Origin: a virus
Direction: 5' to 3' (one strand)
Length of the DNA stretch: 43,116 bases
Virus record (IMG/VR): IMGVR_UViG_3300042934_000203
Coordinates: 1-43,116 of that record
Below are positions 6,325 to 12,432 of the stretch, piece after piece; position 1 is the stretch's first letter, and each line of letters starts with the position of its first letter. Position numbers and translations under genes: made by a program. The notes beneath the pieces were generated by a model. That model saw only the letters and a program-made list of their open reading frames with translations, searched no databases and was not told the DNA's origin.

Positions 6325-6728
6325 TTTAATTCCCCCTGTATTTTTTCAACCGATGGCACATTAAGATCAAATAAACAGTACTCTTTGATTGTTCCTGTGA
6401 CCGTATTTTTGACAGCATATATTTTATAGTCGTAGCTGACAATTTGTTCCCATGATTTCAAGCTCTTAATTATCCATAGACGCGCCCAGTTTTCATTTAC
6501 TCGCTTGATAATGTCCGGCCTTTTATCATCTATGTAGTAGCAGTAAGGCATGACCTGTTCGTATCGTTTAATCCGTTTCTTTTCCGTCAATTTTAATAAT
6601 CTTCTTAGACAAACCGCGTATGACGGAAATAATAGTAGGCAAATTTGATCCGTCGACATTACTCCCCATTCGCGAATCGTCGATACTGTCAGCGCGTCTC
6701 TGGCTAAACATTTTTGATGGTTGTTCAA
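6309..6728 (-). CDS. Replication-relaxation-like winged-helix protein
   Basis: 139 aa. Residues 10-60 look like the winged helix of the replication-relaxation family (TIREWGVMSTDQICLLLFPS, then CLRRLLKLTEKKRIKRYE), followed by a beta-rich part. The start is TTG at 6728 with GGAGGTG six bases before it, giving an unusual 161-nt out-of-frame overlap with the end of the FtsK-like gene. In plasmids and integrative elements such proteins are often encoded beside FtsK-like ATPases. A DNA-binding partner of the ATPase is the likeliest role. Confidence 0.72.
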   Translation of the reverse strand: MNNHQKCLARDALTVSTIREWGVMSTDQICLLLFPSYAVCLRRLLKLTEKKRIKRYEQVMPYCYYIDDKRPDIIKRVNENWARLWIIKSLKSWEQIVSYDYKIYAVKNTVTGTIKEYCLFDLNVPSVEKIQGELKCGSH

Positions 6729-7776
6729 GGTACACCTCCGCTATGTCGGGATCAAGGTAAGGAGTCTGTACTTCTATTGATTCGCCTAGTTTCCATATCG
6801 CACGACCTGGAATTTTGGGTAAACTGGCTGCTTCTGTGCTATCAAGAATGATTTTGCTGTTGATAGAGTCTGAGACTTGGAAACAAAGCCTTCCAACTAA
6901 ATTAGCTTTGCACGCACCGAAAGACTTCTTGCCAAATATCTCACAGTCTGGCCTTTGTGTCGCTAGAATAATTCTGATCCCCGGCGCACGGCCTAACCGT
7001 AACAATGTTTCTAAATCCTCCTGCGCCTGTTTATCCTTTAACTCTGCTAACTCATCAATAATCAAAACTATGTAGTCCATGCCGCCATAACGCTCATTAT
7101 ATTTCTCGATATTGACACACTTAGCTTGCAGGAGTATTTGTAGCCTGTTCCGCATTTCAACCACAATTCTAGTTAATGCCATTCGCGCTGTAAGTTGTTC
7201 TGTGACCAGTAAAACACGCTTGGACAAGTAGTCATACTCAACAACTTTGAGATCAACCATGACGATTTTAGGCGGTTGTGGCAGGTGTAGCAATGTGTTA
7301 GTGATAACATGGATAATGTTAGATTTTCCACCTCCAATGTAACCGCCAATCAGCATATTATAGACCTTGGCTAAGTCTGCATATACTGCTCCTTCATGGT
7401 TATAGCCGATGAGCATAGGTAGTATCATATCGCTCATGCATGGGATATGATCAAAGCTAAAAATGATCTTTTTAGGGATTTTCTTTTCAATTACCTTCAA
7501 TAAAGCCAGTTTGCCAATATGTTGTACTTCTGTCGTTATATCGCCTATGCTGTCTCGAAAATATTCTTCTCTGTTGGCAAAGTCTCGATATGACATTCCA
7601 GGCGGTAAAGCAAACTTAAATTCCCATCCATCCTGAGTCTTTCGCTTCTCATATAACTGCGGACGCTTTGACTCTGCCCAAATCGCTTCAACTGTACTGA
7701 TGATTGCCAATGGTATCTCCTGCCCTGTGTGGCTCATGATGAATGACCGCACGTCTTCTCTGACTCCCAAACCCAT
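6568..7776 (-). CDS. FtsK/SpoIIIE-type DNA-translocating ATPase
   Basis: About 402 aa with one FtsK/HerA motor: Walker A GGYIGGGKS near residue 145, Walker B YIVLIIDELAEL near 236-246, and the family signature RAPGIRIILATQRPD near 265-278. It lacks the N-terminal membrane domain and the C-terminal gamma domain of chromosomal FtsK, and matches in size the coupling or translocase proteins of Gram-positive ICEs and plasmids (ConQ/TcpA/TraB-like). It is neither terminase nor tail protein, so it is foreign to a standard podovirus. It probably moves DNA at the membrane with the small membrane proteins downstream. Confidence 0.88.
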   Translation of the reverse strand: MGLGVREDVRSFIMSHTGQEIPLAIISTVEAIWAESKRPQLYEKRKTQDGWEFKFALPPGMSYRDFANREEYFRDSIGDITTEVQHIGKLALLKVIEKKIPKKIIFSFDHIPCMSDMILPMLIGYNHEGAVYADLAKVYNMLIGGYIGGGKSNIIHVITNTLLHLPQPPKIVMVDLKVVEYDYLSKRVLLVTEQLTARMALTRIVVEMRNRLQILLQAKCVNIEKYNERYGGMDYIVLIIDELAELKDKQAQEDLETLLRLGRAPGIRIILATQRPDCEIFGKKSFGACKANLVGRLCFQVSDSINSKIILDSTEAASLPKIPGRAIWKLGESIEVQTPYLDPDIAEVYLEQPSKMFSQRRADSIDDSRMGSNVDGSNLPTIISVIRGLSKKIIKIDGKETD

Positions 7777-7895
7777 CACCTCTATAAGCTTGTTATGTGG
7801 TTGCTATATTCGCCTCCTTGCTGTTTTTATTTATAGATATGTAGGTTGTAGGAATAAGTTGTATGTCCATAGGAAAAAATCATAAAAAATATGAC

Positions 7896-8093
7896 CTACT
7901 CGATTATTTCGAATAGGTCATTAACAGTACAGCCCAATTTATCACTTATCTTTAATGCCATAGCCAATGATGGTTGCCCATGTTGAAGTTCCCATCGGTT
8001 GTACAGCTTATCATTCACACCCAAAAACGTTGCAAATTCAGTCTGATTCATTCTCTTGTCGTGACGCTTGTTTTTCAATTTATTTTTAAGCAT
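7896..8093 (-). CDS. XRE-family HTH regulator of the FtsK cassette
   Basis: 65 aa from the ATG at 8093 (GGGTGAT five bases upstream), nearly all one XRE HTH (MNQTEFATFLGVNDKLYNRW, then ALKISDKLGCTVNDLFEIIE). It is first in the leftward group leading into the FtsK-like gene, with about 115 bases between that hold no clear gene. It probably controls its own cassette. Confidence 0.8.
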   Translation of the reverse strand: MLKNKLKNKRHDKRMNQTEFATFLGVNDKLYNRWELQHGQPSLAMALKISDKLGCTVNDLFEIIE

Positions 8094-8151
8094 ATTATCA
8101 CCCAAAGTGTAATATACTGTTAATTATGGATAATTCCTGCATATAGGCAAA

Positions 8152-8174
8152 AGAAAATCCCTGCTAGGCAGGGA
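8152..8174 (-). terminator. Terminator of the small-gene unit
   Basis: Read leftward, TCCCTGC, loop CTA and GCAGGGA form a 7-bp stem followed by TTTTCTTTT. It begins right after the stop codon of the 50-aa gene and closes the unit that starts at the promoter at 9432-9460. Confidence 0.75.
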
Positions 8175-8327
8175 CTAATCTTCGTTATATGGTTTATATA
8201 GGTCTGCTGGCATCCAAGTCCACCGCTTCATATCATAGATTAAAAAATTGATTTCTCCATGAAACTCTGTAACCGCATAGACTTCTCTTATTATTTTGTT
8301 TTCATTGATTGATATTACTTTGAACAT
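8175..8327 (-). CDS. 50-aa hypothetical protein
   Basis: Starts MFKVISINENKIIREVYAVT and ends in an aromatic-rich part (MKRWTWMPADLYKPYNED). The ATG at 8327 has GGAGGGGGAGAGG upstream and overlaps the previous gene by 13 nt. It is followed by a terminator. No family recognised. Confidence 0.65.
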   Translation of the reverse strand: MFKVISINENKIIREVYAVTEFHGEINFLIYDMKRWTWMPADLYKPYNED

Positions 8328-8617
8328 CCCTCTCCCCCTCCACCTTCGCTTATCAGTTTGTGCAGCCAGCAGTCAGGCTTGTGGCCTACATTATGCACCC
8401 ATGTTCCACCACATACAGGACATTGCTGTCCATCATCACATACCCACTCTATCCCCTTCAAATTCTGCTTTAGAGTGGCTAATTGTTCTGCTTCTGTAAT
8501 CAAATCATCAAACGCCAGCAACTGATCGCCGTAAACATCTTCCGTACCCCATGTTTTGCAGTCTTTCCGCATTTTGGCATGAATACGTTTAATCTCTGCA
8601 AGTCTTTCAGTTTTCAT
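8315..8617 (-). CDS. 100-aa protein with C-terminal zinc ribbon
   Basis: The N-terminal half is helical. The C-terminal half carries CPVCGGTWVHNVGHKPDCWL, a zinc-ribbon-like set of Cys/His, and ends in a Gly/Glu tract that also encodes the ribosome site of the next gene. GAGGAA lies before the ATG. It is a typical phage early-type protein of unknown function. Confidence 0.72.
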   Translation of the reverse strand: MKTERLAEIKRIHAKMRKDCKTWGTEDVYGDQLLAFDDLITEAEQLATLKQNLKGIEWVCDDGQQCPVCGGTWVHNVGHKPDCWLHKLISEGGGGEGCSK

Positions 8618-8649
8618 TTCCTCATCCTCCCATCTTTTCGCCGATTCGA

Positions 8650-8796
8650 CTACCGCTTTAGCATTTCGATATAACAGCTTTTATGAGCGATGTATGTGAT
8701 TTCAGGTTTACAACCCTTTTCCCATCGCTCATGAATAATTACTTCTGCTGTTACTTCTACAATTTCTTTCCCACACTCTGAACAAATTTTCATCAT
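8650..8796 (-). CDS. 48-aa zinc-finger small protein
   Basis: Starts MMKICSECGKEIVEV and ends with IAHKSCYIEMLKR, so CxxC plus H..C could bind one zinc. GGGAGGAAGA precedes the ATG pair at 8796. Function unknown. Confidence 0.65.
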   Translation of the reverse strand: MMKICSECGKEIVEVTAEVIIHERWEKGCKPEITYIAHKSCYIEMLKR

Positions 8797-8833
8797 TCTT
8801 CCTCCCTCTCTGCCAGCCCTACCAAATACCGAA

Positions 8834-8992
8834 TTATCTTTTTCTTGCCTCTTCCGCTTCTACTCTGTTGTATGTTGCCCAAAATTTAGCCCTGTCCTCA
8901 TCGCTTGTTTTTTCGTCTATTGTGTATTTTGATCCATCCTCAGATAAGTTTAATACAACCTTTGTGCCGTCATCACAAATATAAACACCCAT
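8834..8992 (-). CDS. 52-aa hypothetical protein
   Basis: Starts MGVYICDDGTKVVLNLSEDG, with a charged helical tail (AEEARKR). The ribosome site GGGAGG is formed by the last codons of the upstream ribbon-helix-helix gene. No domain recognised. Confidence 0.62.
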   Translation of the reverse strand: MGVYICDDGTKVVLNLSEDGSKYTIDEKTSDEDRAKFWATYNRVEAEEARKR

Positions 8993-8993
8993 T

Positions 8994-9173
8994 TCATTCT
9001 TCCTCCCTACACATTTTTACCAAATACCGCCCTATGCTGAGTTTGTGGCGAGTGGCTTTAGCCTTAATCATCGCCTTTTCTGATGCTGTCACTCTGATTG
9101 CTATTGTTTCTGTGATTGGCTCATCACCTGCTGGCTTTAGTCCTGCGTTGACACGCTTACCACCTCTAGGCAT
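8994..9173 (-). CDS. Ribbon-helix-helix-like DNA-binding protein
   Basis: 59 aa starting MPRGGKRVNAGLKPAG, then TIAIRVTASEKAMIKAKA and LSIGRYLVKM, a pattern seen in small RHH/MobC-like proteins. The ATG at 9173 overlaps the stop of the upstream gene; the frame extends to 9230 without a ribosome site, so the shorter form is preferred. It may autoregulate this unit. Confidence 0.68.
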   Translation of the reverse strand: MPRGGKRVNAGLKPAGDEPITETIAIRVTASEKAMIKAKATRHKLSIGRYLVKMCREEE

Positions 9174-9420
9174 TTCTTGGCCTATAAGGATATTCGTCAA
9201 CAATATTTTGACCACAAGAGAATGATCCATTGGTTGCTGTTAGCCAAGCAATTTTATATCCGTGATTTCTAATTTCCCTTTTAAGATTGATAAGTGAATC
9301 TGATGCTAAGATGAATTGCCCATTTCCTAACGACCCAGGGTCAGCCATTTTTGCTTGATATTCGTAATTCCACATCGTGGTTGTATCGACTTCAACAACT
9401 GGCTTTTTAATAAAAACCAC
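9166..9420 (-). CDS. 84-aa hypothetical protein, first gene of its unit
   Basis: Contains GSLGNGQFILASDSLINLKR and YKIAWLTATNGSFSCGQ. The start is GTG at 9420, only a few bases after the predicted transcription start of the promoter at 9432-9460, so the message would be nearly leaderless. An ATG at codon 16 is an alternative. It heads the unit running to the terminator at 8152-8174. Function unknown. Confidence 0.55.
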   Translation of the reverse strand: MVFIKKPVVEVDTTTMWNYEYQAKMADPGSLGNGQFILASDSLINLKREIRNHGYKIAWLTATNGSFSCGQNIVDEYPYRPRNA

Positions 9421-9431
9421 CTCTTACCAAT

Positions 9432-9460
9432 ATTATACTCCTATTGTTTTGATTAAGCAA
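9432..9460 (-). promoter_or_regulatory. Leftward promoter of the small-gene unit
   Basis: On the minus strand TTGCTT (9460-9455), 17 bases, then a perfect TATAAT (9437-9432). It lies just after the terminator of the late region, so the 9.4-8.2 kb unit is separately transcribed. Confidence 0.7.
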
Positions 9461-9474
9461 TACCTAATCGAAAT

Positions 9475-9501
9475 AAAAAAAGCCCCACCTTTCGGCAGGG
9501 C
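9475..9501 (-). terminator. Terminator after the metallophosphoesterase gene
   Basis: Read leftward, GCCCTGCC, loop GAAA and GGTGGGGC form an 8-bp stem with two wobble pairs, then TTTTTTT. It closes the late leftward operon about 40 bases after the stop at 9544. Confidence 0.82.
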
Positions 9502-9543
9502 GAGTGGAGGGGAGGCATAGTCAACCTGTTTCCAGGTTATGAG

Positions 9544-10572
9544 CTAATAATCTTTTTCTATCATTGTATAGAAAGGAACAAATTCGCCCTTGATGCGCTT
9601 GATAGTTCCCTCATTGTCAACTTTAGCTTCTATAATCCAACCGCCAACATGAGCAGACAGTCTTTTACCCTGCATCCATTTAGTCTGACGTTGGAATGTT
9701 CCTGCTTCAAAGGCAGCTATATTGCGGTAAACAGGAAGCATAAAGGCTTTGTGATGGTGGCCGATAAACAAAATACGGCTTTTTTCTCCACCAATAAGCG
9801 AGTCTATATATTTTTGTGTTGCATAGCTGATTGCATAACTAGCACCATCGAGAGGATGCACTAAGTCCATTGAGCAATTAGGCGTAATCATAACCCTTGC
9901 TGATTGCTTGCCAAGATATACAATATCGTCCCTGCTATTGCTAATTATTTTGCCAATATCAACGCCAGCCGACTTTATGCCTGAGTGGTCATGGTTGCCT
10001 GTTATGTAGTATGTTTTAAGTCCTTCTCTGCGAGGATACTTGTCTATGATGTATTCAGCCTGAGAATCAACACCATGCCTAAACACTTCGTATTCATGCC
10101 CTGTACGCATATTCACGCCCTCTGACAGATCGCCAGCGTGATAACATTCGGTTATACCATCATCAATAAGCATATCGTAAAATGTGTTTAGGTGTGTTAG
10201 TTGCTGATCTTTAGAGCAAAGGTGAGTATCAGAAATAACGCCGAACTTGACAGTTGTGTTTCCTGTCCAGTCGGCGTTGTGTGTGTTATCTTCTGGAATC
10301 AATATTTTAGTGAGTAAGTAATTACCGTTAACCTCTGCTATCTGATATCCTGCTTCTCGATAATCGTCAATCTGTGCTAACACCATTCTTGCAGACATGC
10401 CGGACTTGTCCGACAGTTCAGCAAGTGAGTTCTCTTTCTGCAACAAGTCAAGCAATGGTTTATACTCGACTTTCTTCTCTGGCTTTTCACTATTTGGATT
10501 ATATCGTAAATATCCCCTGACCTGAGTATCCTTAATTTCTTCGTCAAATTCTTTACTTAGCATTTTTGCCAT
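9544..10572 (-). CDS. Metallophosphoesterase with N-terminal winged helix
   Basis: 342 aa from the ATG. A calcineurin-like phosphoesterase domain carries all metal motifs: GVISDTHL (about 112), HAGDLSEG (about 146), GNHDH (192) and GHHH (271). It is preceded by a winged-helix-like segment (LLDLLQKENSLAELSDKSG, MSARMVLAQIDDYREAG). It may act as a nuclease or phosphatase. The reading frame stays open and protein-like for 19 more codons upstream (to 10629) but holds no ATG/GTG/TTG, although GGGGAGGG sits in front of it, so the true start may be a rare ATC. Confidence 0.88.
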   Translation of the reverse strand: MAKMLSKEFDEEIKDTQVRGYLRYNPNSEKPEKKVEYKPLLDLLQKENSLAELSDKSGMSARMVLAQIDDYREAGYQIAEVNGNYLLTKILIPEDNTHNADWTGNTTVKFGVISDTHLCSKDQQLTHLNTFYDMLIDDGITECYHAGDLSEGVNMRTGHEYEVFRHGVDSQAEYIIDKYPRREGLKTYYITGNHDHSGIKSAGVDIGKIISNSRDDIVYLGKQSARVMITPNCSMDLVHPLDGASYAISYATQKYIDSLIGGEKSRILFIGHHHKAFMLPVYRNIAAFEAGTFQRQTKWMQGKRLSAHVGGWIIEAKVDNEGTIKRIKGEFVPFYTMIEKDY

Positions 10573-10644
10573 TGTAGACCATTGATTAGGGTAATCCTTT
10601 TGTAGTTCAATCGCTCGATTGTGCCAGATATAAAACCCTCCCCT

Positions 10645-11028
10645 CTATCTAACCAACAAATAGCCAATTCCCAATAAAAGTAGGTTGCGCTCAAACTTTA
10701 GTTTATTTCTCTCTGCCTTGACTTCTTTTTCGTATATTGCTAAGGATTGATTTGCCTTCTGTAATGAGTTCTGCGCTTGACTGATTGATTGTTCTGCTAT
10801 CGTCAACTTCTCTGAGAGCATCAGAATTTGTTTTTCCGACTTCATCAGCAAGTCGCTTGCTCTCTGCAACTTTATTTCCTGCGTCTTGTTGTTGCTCTCC
10901 AACTGTTGAAAGATGGATTCTAGTCGGCTCAATTCCGCTTCTGTAATCTCTGCTGCCATACCAATACACGGCAACGAGAGCAAGAATAACAGCAAGAGCA
11001 ATGTAAATATATTTTTTGCTTTGGTCAC
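10645..11028 (-). CDS. Spanin-like coiled-coil envelope protein (outer or single-component type)
   Basis: 127 aa. A signal sequence with a possible Cys acceptor (FLLSLPCIGMAAEI) is followed by about 80 residues of coiled coil (LESIFQQLESNNKTQEIKLQ, then QSISQAQNSLQKANQSLAIY) and a hydrophobic C-terminus (NLLLLGIGYLLVR). This is the plan of phage spanins, which join inner and outer membranes at lysis. It overlaps the 109-aa gene out of frame over almost its whole length. GGAGGGG lies nine bases before its GTG. The lipobox is not canonical. It lies downstream of holin and amidase. Confidence 0.6.
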   Translation of the reverse strand: MTKAKNIFTLLLLLFLLSLPCIGMAAEITEAELSRLESIFQQLESNNKTQEIKLQRASDLLMKSEKQILMLSEKLTIAEQSISQAQNSLQKANQSLAIYEKEVKAERNKLKFERNLLLLGIGYLLVR

Positions 11029-11032
11029 TCAA
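10703..11032 (-). CDS. Inner-membrane spanin-like protein in an overlapping frame
   Basis: 109 aa from a TTG at 11032, five bases after GGAGGGG (a GTG at 11038 is inside that site). An N-terminal anchor (KYIYIALAVILALVAVYWYG) is followed by a long polar coiled-coil-like part rich in Q, D and S. It is encoded in a different frame from the 127-aa gene that begins four bases later and spans it. Embedded pairs of this kind are characteristic of Rz/Rz1. Both frames look coding. Confidence 0.58.
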   Translation of the reverse strand: MSDQSKKYIYIALAVILALVAVYWYGSRDYRSGIEPTRIHLSTVGEQQQDAGNKVAESKRLADEVGKTNSDALREVDDSRTINQSSAELITEGKSILSNIRKRSQGREK

Positions 11033-11053
11033 AATCACCCCTCCTAAAATGCT

Positions 11054-11117
11054 CTAGATTAAGAGAAAAAATGTTCCGCTTACGTTTTTACCTTCAACAT
11101 CCTTTCTCTCAATCTAG
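11054..11117 (-). ncRNA. 22-bp RNA hairpin in the spanin leader
   Basis: Arms at 11054-11075 and 11096-11117 pair over 22 bp with no mismatch when read as leftward RNA, because the three non-Watson-Crick positions are G-U. On the rightward strand they would be A-C mismatches. The loop is 20 nt. It lies just upstream of the spanin ribosome site (11038-11044). It may be an RNase III site or a translational control element. Confidence 0.6.
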
Positions 11118-11145
11118 GCATGGTTTTGGACTAAATAACGCTATT
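11106..11145. repeat. Intergenic motif copy 1 (CAATCTAGG ... GGACTAAATA)
   Basis: Shares CAATnTAGG, about eight variable bases, then TGGACTAAATA and GCTATT with 33654-33693 (17 of 19 and 11 of 13 in two blocks at identical spacing). A shorter version is at 30551-30574. All lie in gaps upstream of leftward genes. Confidence 0.6.
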
Positions 11146-11308
11146 TAAGCACTAGAACAGCAATGACAATAGCGACGACAGTATAAACTGACCATTTCAG
11201 CCAAACTTTCCACTTTGATTCATTATGTTTTATGGCTGATGCTTCAACTTTATCGTCAATGGCATGACCGATTTCATTTACTTTGGTTTTTATTTGATCT
11301 TTATCCAT
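11141..11308 (-). CDS. 55-aa C-terminally anchored membrane protein
   Basis: A polar helical start (MDKDQIKTKVNEIGHAIDDK) is followed by one C-terminal TM helix (WSVYTVVAIVIAVLVLK). GGAGG lies ten bases before the ATG. It sits between the amidase and the spanin-like pair, so it could be an accessory holin or antiholin. No family recognised. Confidence 0.65.
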   Translation of the reverse strand: MDKDQIKTKVNEIGHAIDDKVEASAIKHNESKWKVWLKWSVYTVVAIVIAVLVLK

Positions 11309-11400
11309 TTTTACATTCCTCCATTTATTTTCTTTCGTTCCGCACCCATATAAAACAGAATATAGAAATTACAATTTTAGCGAATAGCCTTTTAATCATC

Positions 11401-11922
11401 TTAATCATAAATTTGCACTCCCTTTACAATCGCTTCTGCGCATTGTTTCTGAAAATCAGGTGATGCTAACAATGCTTCTTCATCAGGATTAGTTATAAAA
11501 GCCAACTCGACTAGACAGGCAGGGCAATAAGTATGTTTAAGCACATACAGACCGCTAGATTGTTTTACTCCCCTGTCAGCTAGTCCTGTTGCTTTGACTA
11601 GTTCGTCTTGGATGCATCTAGCTAGATAGACAGATTGAGCAGAGCCTTCATATGCCCATGTCTCTGTTCCGTGTGCTTCTGAATTGGTGTGGCCGTTGCA
11701 ATGGATGGAAATAAAAATATCTGCTCCCCATTCGTTTGAGATAGAGCAGATTTCGTCAAGGTCGTTCGACTGAATAAACTGGTCTTGATGACCTGATGCC
11801 GTCAATAAATCATGGACAATTAACGCTATATTTCTGGATACGTCTGCCTCTTGTAATCCGTTAGGGCCGATTGCGCCAGGGTCGGATCCGGGGAAATGAC
11901 CTGCGTTTGTGGCTGTCCTCAT
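11401..11922 (-). CDS. N-acetylmuramoyl-L-alanine amidase endolysin (Amidase_3)
   Basis: 173 aa forming a single Amidase_3 domain: NAGHFPGSDPGA with the first zinc His, ISIHCNGHTN with the second His, and VELAFITNPDEE with the catalytic Glu. There is no signal peptide and no binding domain, so it needs the holin upstream to reach peptidoglycan. Its ATG overlaps the holin stop (TAATG). The first zinc Glu would lie in the early part (LQEADVSR). Confidence 0.93.
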   Translation of the reverse strand: MRTATNAGHFPGSDPGAIGPNGLQEADVSRNIALIVHDLLTASGHQDQFIQSNDLDEICSISNEWGADIFISIHCNGHTNSEAHGTETWAYEGSAQSVYLARCIQDELVKATGLADRGVKQSSGLYVLKHTYCPACLVELAFITNPDEEALLASPDFQKQCAEAIVKGVQIYD

Positions 11923-12158
11923 TATTCACCTCGCCTCAGTTCATCAATGTCCTTTTTTACTTCTCCAACATCAGAACGCACACTAGCCAGCGTTTCCGTC
12001 ATGTCCCGGAGAGTCCCTTCTATAATTCCTGTTAACCGTTCTTCTCGCTTGCCGTTCTGATACATGACATAGATTAGTAAGAGGATGAACACCAATGCCC
12101 AAGCTGAATTTGGATTTGAGAGGATTTCTTTCCAGGGAATGAGTTGTACTATTTCCAA
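11922..12158 (-). CDS. BhlA/UviB-type holin
   Basis: 78 aa from a TTG at 12158 (AAAGG upstream), a normal length for the family; the frame extends to 12290 with a non-coding-looking part. One N-terminal TM helix (SAWALVFILLLIYVMYQNG) is followed by the typical charged helix (KREERLTGIIEGTLRDMTET, KKDIDELRRGE). It permeabilises the inner membrane to release the amidase encoded next. Confidence 0.85.
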   Translation of the reverse strand: MEIVQLIPWKEILSNPNSAWALVFILLLIYVMYQNGKREERLTGIIEGTLRDMTETLASVRSDVGEVKKDIDELRRGE

Positions 12159-12243
12159 TGTGCCACGACCTTTCTCGTTCTGTTGTTGAAAAATTATAGG
12201 AATTGGATTATGATGTGGGTAAACAAAATTTGGGGGCGTAAAT

Positions 12244-12432
12244 ATGAATCGGTTTGTTTGTGATGCGGTTGACATTGCGATTGTTATCATGCTTATTTTT
12301 ACCTTGTCAGTAATGGCAGTGTCTAAGATTGAAAATACAAGCCGTTTCGAATTAATACAACCATCCTTTGACTATCACGGGACTTTTTTCGATGCTAAGC
12401 AAGAACCCCTTCGGCAACCCATTGCACAGTAA
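12244..12432 (+). CDS. 62-aa rightward single-TM protein (possible moron)
   Basis: Reads against all its neighbours. GGGGGCG lies seven bases before the ATG. The product has one TM helix (AIVIMLIFTLSVMAV) and a polar tail. It fills the gap between the tailspike stop (overlapping its last 38 bases) and the holin start. A TTGTTG...GATTAT pair upstream is a weak promoter. It could be a lysogenic-conversion gene, or a chance frame with a good ribosome site. Confidence 0.45.
   Translation: MNRFVCDAVDIAIVIMLIFTLSVMAVSKIENTSRFELIQPSFDYHGTFFDAKQEPLRQPIAQ

Noticed and set aside
2629-12389. Shared 13-mer TCACGGGACTTTT at 2629 and near 12377
   Set aside because: A match of this length between two places in 43 kb is expected by chance, and only the first copy forms a hairpin.
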